Shown here: one piece after another, positions 43,901 to 55,219 of the stretch | Position numbering within the stretch: position 1 is the first letter of the stretch | Layout of the letters: every line of letters starts with the position of its first letter | From: Tetrahymena thermophila SB210 | Lineage: Eukaryota > Ciliophora > Oligohymenophorea > Hymenostomatida > Tetrahymenidae | NCBI RefSeq assembly: GCF_000189635.1 | Contig: NW_002476366.1 | Span: forward strand, 1 to 64,000 | Reading direction: 5' to 3' | DNA: 64,000 bases | Program-made: the position numbers and the translations under genes | Notes under the pieces: model-generated | The model's input: only the letters and a program-made list of their open reading frames with translations | What the model was told of the DNA's origin: nothing | The model's database searches: none

Positions 43901-45693
43901 AATGTAGTTTTATCAAGTTTAAAGAGTAGATATCTGTTTAACAGATAAATAATTTATAAACGCAAATTGAAACAAAATATACCGATTCTGTAATAGATAT
44001 TGAGACGAGTTATTCTATATAATTTATGTAGAGTACATTTAAAGTGAGTGATATTTAAACTATCACATACACATTTAAGTATAAAACAAATGAAATGGAA
44101 TATTTTGTTGATTTTGATCCTACGTTTTGGCTCTAGTCTTAAAGTGATAAGCAGCTCTCATTCTATGGAAATACTCAATATTCTCAGCTTGGAAAAATAT
44201 ACACTATATAAATTACCGCTTTTGATGGTTATACCTCTGTATCAGATTAATTCCATCTAAAGGTATAAGGAATCCCTTTCTCCTATATATTTAATATTTT
44301 ACTGAAAGTAATAGGACCCTTAGTAGCAATTTTAGGTCTTTACAAATATAGAAGCCTTTTAGTTAATTCTGTAGTTGTTAATTACTTTACTTTTAGCTAA
44401 GAAAATATTAATTTTGAAGCAAAATACTTTAAAAAAATTCCTTTAATTGGAATTAAATGGAAAAAATGCTCAATTTTAATCGATAATTTATTTTTATTAG
44501 TATAGAGAGAAATTTAATAACAAAATGGTGAAAGGGCAGCTGTAAAAGTAAAATCAAATAAAAAGCGATACCATATTCATCAAAACTTAATTAAAAATAA
44601 AAATATTTTCAAAAATTTGGAGCATTCCAAAAAAGACAGTCACTTGGAGAAGAGATACTTGAACAAAGACGGAAGTATTAAAATGTGTTAACTTTTAGAA
44701 GATTTTAATAACTATAAAGAGGTATTATTTATAAAAAATAAAAAATTAGAAGAGATTAAAAAATATTTTGGCTAAGCTTTGCAACCAGATTCACTATATT
44801 ACGAGTCTATAAAATCATATGCTTGCCTTTAACTCCTTAAATTAGATCCTAAATCCTATTTTACTTTCTTGTTTGTTAAATAGTAACTTATATTTGAGGG
44901 ATTTAGCACTAAAAATGATTGGTACTTAAAAATAGTTGAAATAGACCACCGTTACAAAGAAGAACTAGACCATTCTCCTTTTTCATAAGTTTAAATTAAA
45001 TAAAAAGAGCTGCAATAAATAATATCTCATCTTTATGATTATGAGTAGAACGCTTATTAGATAAACAGCAACTAAAATATTATAAATCAAGGTACTTAAA
45101 TTAACATGAGATTAATTGAAAGTTGCATTATTTCCGAAGTACATGGTTTGACGTTTGACAAACTCAGCTACTTTTAATAATTTTAAGGTGAGGCTTTGCA
45201 CTTAAACTCTCAGTAAGTATCAAATATCCAAGGTTTCAAGCTATGCGAAAAAGGGATACTTTAAAAAGTAAGAAAAATATGCAATCAAGAGTATATACCT
45301 TATGGTGTCTAGTAGAATATGAAATTTCCTGATTGGCTGCGCTTGAAATTCAAAGATGATTACCTAAAGCTTTAAGGAACTCCTACATCAAACAATGAAG
45401 AATAAATTTTAATAAGAATATTCGACTTAGATGGTTATATAGTAAAATAATTTATGATTAATATATAGCCTTACCTTTCTAATACATTTATCATGATTCC
45501 AGAAGAAAAATAAAATGATCACAATACTAATATTATTAATTAATAAATTACTGCGAGTGGTCGCTTGGCATCTTTGCAATAAAAACTAAAATTATAATAT
45601 TTACCAGATAGCAAGCTAGATTCAAAAGTAGTATCACTATACTCCACCCCCAGATTACTAGATTAGCAGATATAACCTAAAATGTTTGATTGA
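40981..45693 (+). CDS. Membrane protein with beta-propeller-like region and dystroglycan-type cadherin-like domains
   Basis: Single exon, 1570 residues. The ATG at 40981 gives a clear signal peptide (MTTLLVLIKLLILFKISLCQ). An earlier ATG at 40699 would need an intron whose phase does not fit. Residues about 30-700 contain recurring blocks of the form xxxYVGxxxxGLFVYK, LYVADL, IYVGVRSQGILVFNI and VISVIDIRDK, resembling LVIVD-type or WD-like propeller repeats. About 740-850 and 1030-1095 contain LPTWMIYNQQTQTLTM and FVDFDPTFWLQSQSDKQL followed by YTIQITAFDGYTSVSDQF, the pattern of dystroglycan-type cadherin-like (CADG) domains. A transmembrane helix follows near 1102-1125 (FNILLKVIGPLVAILGLY). 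The cytoplasmic tail of about 440 residues is of unknown fold. Likely a surface adhesion or sensing protein; ciliates have many of this architecture. Confidence 0.88.
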
Positions 45694-46324
45694 TTTAATT
45701 TTCATTCTTGTTTTGAATTATATATATATATTTCTTAAAATAACAACTAAATAATTACTATTATTATTTATTTTATTCATTGATTTATTTATCTATATTG
45801 TTAACTCTTTATTTATTAACAAAAGTAAATTATTTACAAAATTTTCCTAATTCTCTATCAATAACCTCAGCCTAATCAACTAAATATTTTATTGATTTAA
45901 CTATTTACAAATATTTACTATTTACACTTGAAAATTTAAAATAAACAAGTAAGTAAGTAAGTAAAGTAATAAATATAAAAAGATAGTTTTTTTTATTTCA
46001 TGATTTTTTTATCAATAATTTGTATCGATAAATAAAGAGTAAGTAAGTAACAAGTTAGAAAAATAAATAAGGATAGAAATATAACATTGTTTTGAATTTA
46101 ATTTTTGCATGATTAGTATTTTTATTTTTTGAGCTTAGTATTAGTTAGCTTTTTTGTTAACCAGTGATAGATAATATTTAGTAGTTTAAGCTTATATATA
46201 TTTTAATTTAATATGTGCTTGCTTGTTTATTTATTGGTTAGTTAGTTAGTTTGTGAATTTTCAAAAATTAATTTGGCAGGTTTTTATTTTAACATAATTA
46301 AAAAAATTTATTTATGGGTTTCGA
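45694..46324. other. Spacer with AAGT microsatellite
   Basis: Convergent spacer with no gene visible. A tract of AAGT units (AAGTAAGTAAGTAAGTAAAG) lies at about 45947-45967, with a shorter one near 46040. Confidence 0.6.
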
Positions 46325-46729
46325 TCATATTTCTTATTGAGTATCAATGGAATCTAAATCTGATAAAGAAACAGATGTTTAAATTAAATTTTAATTGATT
46401 ATATTGTAGTAGGAAAGAAGGTACTGAATTTATGATTTGTTAATATTTTAATCAATACTAATTTGCTTTTAAAGCTCTAGTATTTTTCTTATCCTATATT
46501 CAATATTTTTCATATACATTATTAGTAAATCGTTCAGATCAGGTTAAGGTAGATTACTATTTTCACAGATAAACTTTATGTCATTAAGTATAAGACATTC
46601 TGCTGGTAATGGAAGCTAAACAACTTGGAAGAGAAGCTTCCTCAAAGCAGAAATCTCATTGTAAACTCTTATGATTTCTTTCTTAAGTTTGTTTCCTTAA
46701 AGTTCTTAACTTGAATGTGAGCATCCCAT
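46325..46729 (-). CDS. Small hypothetical protein with N-myristoylation/palmitoylation-like start
   Basis: A 134-residue frame ends at TGA and has clearly higher G+C and more balanced composition than its flanks. It begins MGCSHSSQEL: Gly2 with Ser6 fits the N-myristoylation motif and Cys3 is a typical palmitoylation site. The rest is mostly helical (KKEIIRVYNEISALRKLLFQ, then IEYRIRKILELQKQISI) with coiled-coil potential and a Ser-rich tail. No family is recognised. The dual acylation motif suggests attachment to plasma, alveolar or ciliary membrane, which is inference. Confidence 0.62.
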
Positions 46730-48212
46730 GTTTATTTGAGAAAATTAGCTTTATTTTAATAGACAAAGGTTGAAAAATTAATGATTTATTTTTTTTTTTG
46801 ATATTTGACTTAATAACAGTCACTAAAATTTTATTTTTTTTGTGGGAAATTAATTATTGTTTATCTATGACCCTATTTTTTTCTTTTCAAATTTAATAAA
46901 TAATTTGATCTAAATTACTTCGTAATATAAATCATTAATTTGTTTCTTTGTTATTTTGTATGTTTGCTAATTCATTTATCTATTTATCAATCAGTGGTTT
47001 GTTTCATCTTTAATTTTTAGCAAGTGAGTAACAATCGATATAATTAACTTAAATAAGATTTTTTTGTAATTAGCCGAAATTTTCTTAATTTTACTGTTTT
47101 GCCTAGTAACATTTTATTTTCTTCATTAAGCTAAAATATCATGATTAGATTTTCTTCCCATATTTAAATAAATATTTGTAATTTTATATGTAATATCTAA
47201 TCATCTCAAATATAAATTCACACTATAATAGCAGTGTATTATGATTTTTTAAATCTATTATTTTGCCTTAAAAAGTCTGCTTCTTTAGTTCTATTTTTTT
47301 GTTATTCTATTTATATATAGATAGATTCTATCGAGTATATTATTTTCCAATTTATAATAGATAGATAGTTTTAGAAATTTAAAAAATATAACTAAAAAAA
47401 TTTTTAATGAATGACATTTAATAAATATTCTTTTGGATTCTTATAATTGTAAAAATAGTAAGCATAACAAAAATAAAGCTAAATAAATAATCAATTTGTT
47501 ATTTTCTATCCTAAACTACGAAAAACAAACACTGATATGAGAAATTTATAAATTATTTGTAACAAATTAGTACCTTTATTTTTATTATAAATAATAGAAT
47601 TTCTCTTCTAAAAATAGGTAAAAAACTTAATACTTTGATAAGTTTTTTAATGGATTTAATAAATAAATATTTAACTTTATTTTGTTATTAAACATTTGTG
47701 AAATTTCAATCCTTGAATGTTTTAAACGCATCTTATCTGCTCAGCAGTTAATTAAAGTTTTTATAATAGCTACTTTATTTTTTCAATCTATTAATAATAC
47801 ATCTATTTATATTTTTTTATCAGTATTAAGGTATGATTTTATTCTTTCCTTAATTAATAAAAAGCATGATAAATTCAAATTTAAGCTAAAATAGAAAAAT
47901 GAAAAGTAAGTCTTTTTATAAAAGAAGTAAATTTCTCTTTCATTCAACAAAACCTTTATTAAATTTTTTGAATATACTATATTTTCAATATTAATTCGTT
48001 ATCAAAAATAAAAAGGTTAAAATTTATTTCATATTCATATAATCATTACACTGAAATGATGTATTTTTTATAAGTAAAATAAATTAACCTAAGTATAAGT
48101 GTTAACCTTTATAAATAATACAACTTTTTAAAAAATCGATCATTTATTTATGTTATTTTTTCTAACATTAGAATCAAGTTTTAATTAAATATTACTAACA
48201 AAAATAGTATCA

Positions 48213-48381
48213 GTTAGTAGTGATCTTTAGCTAGAGAAATAGATAAATTTTAGATATTGCTCATCTACTAACACTACTGTAGGTACTCTTAAATAAGGAT
48301 GGCAAATGTAAGGATTATTTTTTGGTTAGGTGGAGAGAAGATGAAAAAATTAAAAATAAATTTTAATTGTCCCTCCTTATT
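48213..48381. ncRNA. Candidate structured RNA island 1
   Basis: GTTAGTAG (48213-48220) is complementary to CTACTAAC (48265-48272), with AGTAGTG/CACTACT as an overlapping alternative. AATAAGGA (48292-48299) is complementary to TCCTTATT (48374-48381). G+C is raised compared with the spacer. No known RNA family is recognised, and 8-base pairings can arise by chance. Confidence 0.25.
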
Positions 48382-49294
48382 GAAGACAACCTATAATACA
48401 TATATTAATTTTAGAATTTTACATTTAATGTTTCTATTTTAGAAATGTCTATTATATTTATTTTTTTAATAAGCTGCTTGTTTATTTATTCAATTTTTTA
48501 ATTAAAAAATATGTTTATTATCTTTTATTATTTCATATTATCTGCTCTATTGGGTGTTTAATTGAAAACTTACAAAATAGAAACGAGACAAGAGATTTAC
48601 CTTAAATTTTTTTTATTTAGATTATAAAAGTTAAAATATCTATAATTAAAATACATATTTGTTAATTTTATAAAGTTAGTTAGTTATTGATTATTTGTCT
48701 AATGATCAAATAAGCAAGTACATAAATACAATTTGAAAAATAAATAAACTATCTTAAAAAAGAAAGAAAAAAATAAATTCAGTTAAACGTTTGTAATAGA
48801 TGGATGGATAAAATATATATGATTAATTTTGTCAATTTAAAGATAAAGCATTTATTTTTAATTTATGTTTATAAAGTAATTATATTATATTTTACATAAA
48901 ATGTCAATTGATTTATTCATTAATTGCTTTAATTGCTGGATTATGATTTGATTTATCTATTTATTTAAAATACTTATTATTTTTTATTTATTTGTTTGTT
49001 TGTTAATTTATCTGTTAATGATCTTCTGATTTTATTAATTTCATTTATTCAATGTTTTTTAAGTTATGTATAAATATGTTTTAATAGTTTTTATATATCT
49101 ATTTTTTAAATATGTTTTTATAAGTGGAAAAAAGAATAATTCGCTCTACAAAAAAATAGCTCAATTAAACAATCTTTTGAATTTCACTCGCTCTTGGGAT
49201 TTATTTATTTATTTAGAAATGACATTAAATAAAAAATTTATAAAGAAAAGAAGGATAGCTGATTGATGCTAATTTATATAATTTAGTTCTGATG

Positions 49295-49435
49295 ACATGC
49301 TAATACCTGCATGTTGGAATTAAAAACTTAGTACCTGGTATAGTTATTGAATGCATATTTTCTTTAAAATTCCGAGATGTTAAAAACTTATACGATGGAC
49401 AAAAACTTTGAACAATAAATGTCTAACTTAGCATC
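49295..49435. ncRNA. Candidate structured RNA island 2
   Basis: Three pairings are visible in one raised-G+C stretch: ACATGC with GCATGT around an 8-base loop (49295-49314), GGAATT with AATTCC (49316-49321 with 49368-49373), and GATGTTAA with TTAGCATC, one wobble (49376-49383 with 49428-49435). They nest without conflict. The motif CTGATGA just upstream resembles a C box, but no D box with closing stem is clear. No known family is recognised. Confidence 0.3.
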
Positions 49436-50526
49436 TTTTGGGAGTAGCTAGCTCTATTTATTACTTGCTTATTTAATTTATTTTGTTTGATTTTAATTTT
49501 AGAAAATCTTTTACTTCTTATTATTAACTTATGGAATTATTAATTAAGAAAATAATTGATTTTTAACTGAATTTCTTTTTTTTCTTTTCTTAACAAAATA
49601 TAAGTTAAGAAATTTCTTATTTAATTAAATTTTGTAAAAACACTTTTTTTAGATTTAATTTTTGAATATCTTTCAGAAAAATATTATGAAATTTTATAAA
49701 AATGTAAAAAATTATTGATACCTTTTTAATATTTAGAATACTTTCTAAATTCATTGCCAATTTTTAAAAATTACTCTATACATTAGAAAAATTTGAAAGA
49801 TATTAAACAGTCAATTCTCAATGATTAAAATTTTGAAATATTTACATTATAATAAATGTTTAGTATTTTTCATAATTTAGATAAAATATTTTTATCTTTT
49901 TAATAATTATTAAAAATACAAATTTACAAATACAATTTTTAAATTTATGATAATTTAGAAAATAATTTTGTTTAATATTAAAAAAAATATTAAATAAAAT
50001 GGCTGGAGAGATTATTTATTTACTGTTTTAACCAGATATTATGCTTTAAAATTCTTCAAAAAAAGTTGTTTAATAAATTTAAGTTTTATAAATATATAAT
50101 ATTCTTTATATAATTTTAAAAGATAAGATAAAATAATTTCAAGGACAAACATCATATTTTTAATACTTAATCTTTGTGAGTAATGAATTATATAATTATA
50201 TACATTTTGTTATATTTTAAAAAAATAAACATTTTTAAAATTAAATAAATTATTCTATTTTATTTATAAAATTTTTAATTTAAAGACAATTTTAGTTCGT
50301 ATTGCTTGCTATTTATTTGCTTTTGATTAATAGTAAGATTCAAAATTTAAAAAAACCTAACTTTGAAAATTGTTTAATTAATTAATAAAGGGGGAAAAAT
50401 AAAAAACTATTAGAGATCAGAAAAGATAAATAATATATTAACTAATTAAATCATAAATAGAAGAAAAAATAAAAGAAAGTGAAAGAATTACTAAAAATGA
50501 TCTTCAAAGTTTTTCATACTTAAAAA

Positions 50527-50649
50527 ATAAAGTCGCAGACATGCCCAAAAATAAAAAATTTAAATCTGTGACTTTATGCGATTACTACCAATTTTTTAAC
50601 ACTTGATCATATTATGTAGTAATTCTTTTATTTCTTGCTGGAAGGCAAG
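50527..50649. ncRNA. Candidate structured RNA island 3: three consecutive hairpins
   Basis: Hairpin A pairs 50527-50539 with 50565-50577 (13 pairs, one G-U; core AGTCGCAGA with TCTGTGACT) around a 25-base loop. Hairpin B pairs ATTACTAC (50581-50588) with GTAGTAAT (50616-50623). Hairpin C pairs CTTGC (50634-50638) with GCAAG (50645-50649) around TGGAAG. On the plus strand an Sm-site-like AATTTTTTAA lies at 50590-50599 with hairpin C downstream, as in spliceosomal snRNAs. On the minus strand the island is followed by a T run. The conserved loops of U1, U2, U4, U5 or U6 are not seen, so no family is assigned. Confidence 0.4.
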
Positions 50650-50858
50650 TAAAAAAAAATGGATTTTTCAAAATAAAAAAAATAAATAACTAAACAAATG
50701 ATTTGAAATATATAATCGCATTCTCTTTTAGAAAAATTAAAATTATAAAATATTATTTTTTAAATACTAAGCTTAGATAAAACATTGATACAGAACTCCA
50801 ATCATCTCTCGATATATCTCTCATAATTTATTGAAATATTTATAAAATAGTATAAAAT

Positions 50859-51021
50859 CAAAAAATAAATGAATAAAATATAAATAAAAATAAATAAATA
50901 AAAATAATAAAAATAAATAAATAAAAACTATTAAATTGATAAAAAAAAGCATAAAAATAAATAAATAAAATTAAATAAAAAACAAAAAAAATATAAAAAT
51001 AATATAAATAGACATGCAAAT
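50859..51021. repeat. AAATAAAT-type low-complexity tract
   Basis: Nearly G+C-free sequence of A-runs and AAAT units. The open frame on its complement encodes only Phe, Tyr, Ile and Leu and is not a gene. Confidence 0.75.
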
Positions 51022-51497
51022 CTATATGTTTTAGGCTCATCTTTTAAATTTTTTTTTAATTTTAAGTAATATATATGTATTCAGTTTTGAAATTTTTAAT
51101 GGAAATTTAATTTATTTTTTATTGAATAAAAACTCCATTTTTTAGCATGACCATTCATTTTTTAATTAAACACATTTAAAAATATAAAAAAATTTTGTAC
51201 AACTGTGTAAGTAAATTTATTTATTTTGAAAGGTTAATTTTTAAGTTATTTATTTTTCTATTTTTTTTTTCAAATTATTAATTGCGTAATAAGTTAATAT
51301 GATGGTAAAATAAATAAATAAGTATATATATTGAATGCTGAACTAATAAATAACTAGGTATTGTTTGAGAAGAACTATGAATATTTTATTTAATTTAACT
51401 AATATAGAATATGCAAATAAAATATTTATTAAATTTATATAAAAAGCTATTGCTTTGAAAATATATAACTAAACATACTTGCATTTAAGCAAGCAGA

Positions 51498-52124
51498 TCA
51501 GTACATGAATCCATCAATAAACCACATATTTCTGTCTTCAATATGAGGGTGAGATCTAACATCGAAGTCAGCTCCGTATCCATTAACACCGTCATTAGAA
51601 CAGAAGATATATTGATTGCAAGCAGTAGATTAAATAGCCCAGACACCAGGAGTTTAGGTTTTTAATACATAGACTTTGTTTCTTTCTTCAGCGTAGGGGT
51701 GAGATCTAACATCATAATCACTACCGTATCCTTTGGAACCGTCGTTAGCAACGAAAAGGTATTAACCACTCATTTAGTGCTTGATGATGCAAAGGCCATT
51801 TCCTAAATGCTCAATAATGAATTTGTTTCTTTCTTCAACATTGGGGTGAGTTCTGATATCGTAGTCTTATCCAAGACCTCTAACACCATCATTAGAAACG
51901 AAAAGGTAGTGATTGGGATTAGTGTAAGATCTAATGGTGCAGTTGTAGAAAACTTAAGGTTGTCCGTATCCAACGTTAGTAACGACTGGGATAGGTTGGG
52001 TAGGATATTGATTGTATGGTTGTTAAGGATATCCTTGTTGGGGAAATTGTTGGTATCCTTATTGGTATTCTCCACTGTGGTGGTGATGGTGATGGTGGTG
52101 ACCGCCTTATCCTGGGTAATACAT
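51498..52124 (-). CDS. His-tract, Gln/Pro/Tyr-rich protein with three beta-repeat modules
   Basis: Single exon, 208 residues. The N-terminus begins MYYPGQGG, then eight His in a row, then Tyr-Gln-Pro-Gly-rich sequence (QQGYQQFPQQGYPQQPYNQY). Three repeats of about 47 residues follow, each with YLFVSNDG, a Gly-Asp-Tyr-Asp block, RTHP or RSHP, and EERN: HYLFVSNDGVRGLGQDYDIR, then QYLFVANDGSKGYGSDYDVR, then QYIFCSNDGVNGYGADFDVR. Three such repeats suggest a beta-trefoil (fascin- or ricin-like) fold, but I cannot name the family. Codon use is very different from neighbouring genes: C-ending codons, CAC, GTT, AGA and many CAA, with far higher G+C, the mark of a highly expressed ciliate gene. No signal peptide is present. 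The His tract could bind metal. Confidence 0.85.
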
Positions 52125-53249
52125 TTTATCTTTTGGTTTTGCTTTTTTTTAAGTTGATGAAAGTAAGTTTTTAATTAATTTATGTTTTATTATTTTTTTA
52201 TAAATAAAATTTTGCCAAGTTTCGCTCAATTTAATTTGATGAGTGAATCAAGAGAAAAAAAAGGTAAATCTTATTAATTTTATAGACTTAGAGTTGAATT
52301 AGAAGATCACCCGAGAAATCTTTACTAAAACTTTATTGTATTTTTGTAAATTTATTTGCTTTTTTAATCACGCATGAAATATCTTTTTTTGGTGATTAGA
52401 AAAAAAATATTACCCAATCATAAAAGATATAAAAAAATCTTTGCATGCTTATATCAATCCAATTTTATGCTTACCTCTATTTTATGAGCAACCTGATCAA
52501 AAATTTATTTTAAAAAGAATAAATGTGAAATTTAGTGTCTTAAATAAACTTTTCTTCAAAAAAATATAAAACAATTTAACATTTAAAATAAATTCTATAA
52601 ATCATGTACAAAATAGTTTATATTTTAGATGATCAAATCTTAGTCAGTTAATTCAATTATTTTGAAAGAGTATTACCAAAATGAATATGAATAAGATTAT
52701 AAATGCGTATAAAATCATTTATTATAACTAGCAACTTACATTTTTTAGCATTAATAAGCTAGCTATTGGTTTTTTACATAAGTTCAGATGCTATATACTT
52801 AATGAATTAAGATATTATTAGGTAATATAGCTTAAAATAACTTTATAAAACACAATCAAAAATTCAATTTAGTTATTTGAATTATTCAAGAAACATATTA
52901 TAAATATGTAAATTTAAGATTATCTTAGAAGTATTTGATAGCAATTTTTGGAAAAAATGAATATCAAAATATTAATCATCTTTAAAAGTTAATATTAATC
53001 AAGCTTTAATTTAAATAGTAACATACATATATGTTTATATCCATTTTTCTTACTGCTAATAAGATAAATATATAAGCAGATTATTAAATTGTTCATTTAA
53101 CTCATAATAATATTTATTTGAATAAAGATTTCCTATTTTTATGAAATTAGCATAGAAAGAATGCATAGGAATTAAGCTTTTTTATTGTAATTTTATAATG
53201 CTTATGAGTATTTTTAAGCTTTAAGAAAAACAAAAATTGCTTATTAAGA
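52125..53249. other. Intergenic spacer upstream of the His-tract gene
   Basis: A+T-rich spacer that must contain the promoter of the minus-strand His-tract gene; no sharp motif is recognised. No other gene is visible. Confidence 0.55.
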
Positions 53250-53540
53250 ATGATTGCAAAATTTACATTATTTTATTTACCTAACAAAAGAGACACGTAA
53301 AATTGTAATAAATTAGTGTTGCTGTCCTTGAATGAACCTAATTAAAAAATTAAGATAACTATTACAGTTAATTAAAATCTACACAAACACGAAAATTAAC
53401 TTAAAAGATAAGCAAATAAATTCATGGATGGTGAATATATTTCACAGTTTATGTTATCTTCATCGAACACAAAAATATCTCATTTTGAAATCAACTTAAA
53501 TTAGGAATTCGAAAAAATATATAATTTATTTATTTATTGA
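53250..53540 (+). CDS. Hypothetical small open frame
   Basis: The frame of 96 codons has fairly balanced composition compared with its flanks. It starts MIAKFTLFYLPNKRDTQNCN, continues LVLLSLNEPN and ends with EYISQFMLSSSNTKISHFEI and a hydrophobic C-terminus. No family is recognised. The frame is also open upstream of the ATG. It could be a small gene, an exon or chance. Confidence 0.3.
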
Positions 53541-55219
53541 TTTTTTATATCAGAAAAAAAATTGATTAGATGATAATTAATTACCTCACCAGAAAAATTA
53601 TAAATAGATACATCAAATAGAAGAAATTATAAAATTAAGATTTTTTAATATTTTTATTTCACTTCTTTCTTTTTTATCTCACGAAAAATAAATCCTTCTA
53701 TTTTTATTTACATTTTTTAAGAAATTAAAGACCTATTTAATATCATTGTAAGATATTTATTTAGCTTTAACTAAACAGATAGTATTATTAAGTGAGTATA
53801 TTCTATCTAAGATTTCATAAGTGAACACATTTATTTGATATAAAATTATGAAATATTGTTTTTATAAAATAAAATCGAATCTTAAAAAAGTACTTAGAAT
53901 TTTAATTTAGCCATACTTATCAGTTAGTAATAATAGCTAAATTTATCAATTTCAAGACACATTTTAAATGTTTTGCAAAAACAAAAAAAATTAACTTTTA
54001 TTATTTTTCATTTATTCATCAAATAAATTTTAAAAAATATCAAGAGTTATTTTTTCAATTAGTTAGTAACCATAAATAATTATATTTACCATATTAAAAG
54101 TGTTTATAAAATGCTTTTTAAAAACAAAAATATCTAACTTTTATTATTAACCAAATAATATTCATTCATTAAATTAATTATAAATTTCATATTTATTTTT
54201 AGTTTATTCTAATACTTTAATTATTTCTTAAATTTTAAATTAAAATAAATGACTAATGATGAAAATTAAATAATTTTGAAATCTACAAATATTTTAGGTA
54301 TGATTTAGGATAACTTTTACATCAAAGCAATAAAATACTATTTTTATTTTATAAGACTAATTGTTTAAATAAATTATATATTTTAGTTTAAAATAAATAT
54401 TTTACAAACACAATTAAAATAATAATTAACCTTCAATATATTTTATTAAAAAATCTTAGTATTAGAAATTTTTATACTTATATTTTTGAAATTAATTAAA
54501 TAGATTAGAATAAAATTAATTATAAAATGTATTATCAGAAACAAATTCAATTTGACTGCTTTCATAGAAGTAAATATATATTTATTTACTACAGAATACT
54601 AATTAAATAGTAATCCATAAAGTCAAAAAATTTTATACTTTAAAAATCAATAATAATATTTGATAGAACTTTAATTTTATGATAACCATTTATGGATGTT
54701 CAAAACTGGAAAACTCAATTTTTTTTGTATCCAACAATAATTAAAAAAATTAATAATGAATGAATAAGGTGATTTACAGAAGTTTATTTATAATTTAGGT
54801 AAAAAACGAAGTAAATAAAATACGTATGTAATACATTTATTTGTTGAAAAATATGAGATTATTTATAATTTATGTTATGTTATGATATGTTATTTTAATT
54901 TGTTAAGCTTAGACTTATAATAATTATATTTACTTTTATCAAGAATTATAAACAATGATTTAGAAGTAAGTAATTAATTATTTATTTATAGCACAATTAT
55001 TATTAATATATTTCTACAGTTTAAATTGTTTTGATTACTTTCTTTATTTACTCATTTACTTAATGGATTTTTATTTATTTGGTTATTTGTTTATCTTTTT
55101 TTATCCTTATCTTTTCATTTCAGAAATAAAAAAAATGATATATAGGGATTTAAGTTGGTTGGAAGTATTTAAGTAATAAGTAAGTAAATAAGTAAAAAGC
55201 AAGCCAAACTTAAAAAAAA
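53541..55219. other. Spacer
   Basis: A+T-rich spacer. The AAGT-type tract near 55171-55195 is the only repeat noticed. The end of the adenylyl cyclase transcript should lie within its last few hundred bases. Confidence 0.55.

Larger units (their letters stand above)
46730..51497. other. Long intergenic spacer with three possible RNA islands
   Basis: This 4.8-kb spacer lies between two minus-strand genes. It contains no protein-coding gene that I can support. Short frames at 47682-47894 and 49066-49266 have no convincing features. Three islands of raised G+C with complementary segments are listed separately at 48213-48381, 49295-49435 and 50527-50649. Purely A+T low-complexity DNA (AAATAAAT-like) fills about 50860-51020. 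Confidence 0.5.

Noticed and set aside
47682..47894. 70-codon open frame in the spacer
   Set aside because: It starts only at TTG, has no ATG nearby in frame, and shows no domain.
49066..49266. 66-codon open frame starting MYKYVLIVFIYLFF
   Set aside because: Short and hydrophobic by base composition, with no TAA/TAG Gln codons, unlike the real genes here. Nothing supports it as a gene.
49283..49300. C-box-like CTGATGA suggesting a C/D snoRNA
   Set aside because: No D box and terminal stem pair could be placed at the right spacing, so only a general structured-RNA call is made.
51803..52157. Open frames on both strands over the His-tract gene
   Set aside because: They are other-frame shadows of the high-G+C coding sequence at 51498-52124.
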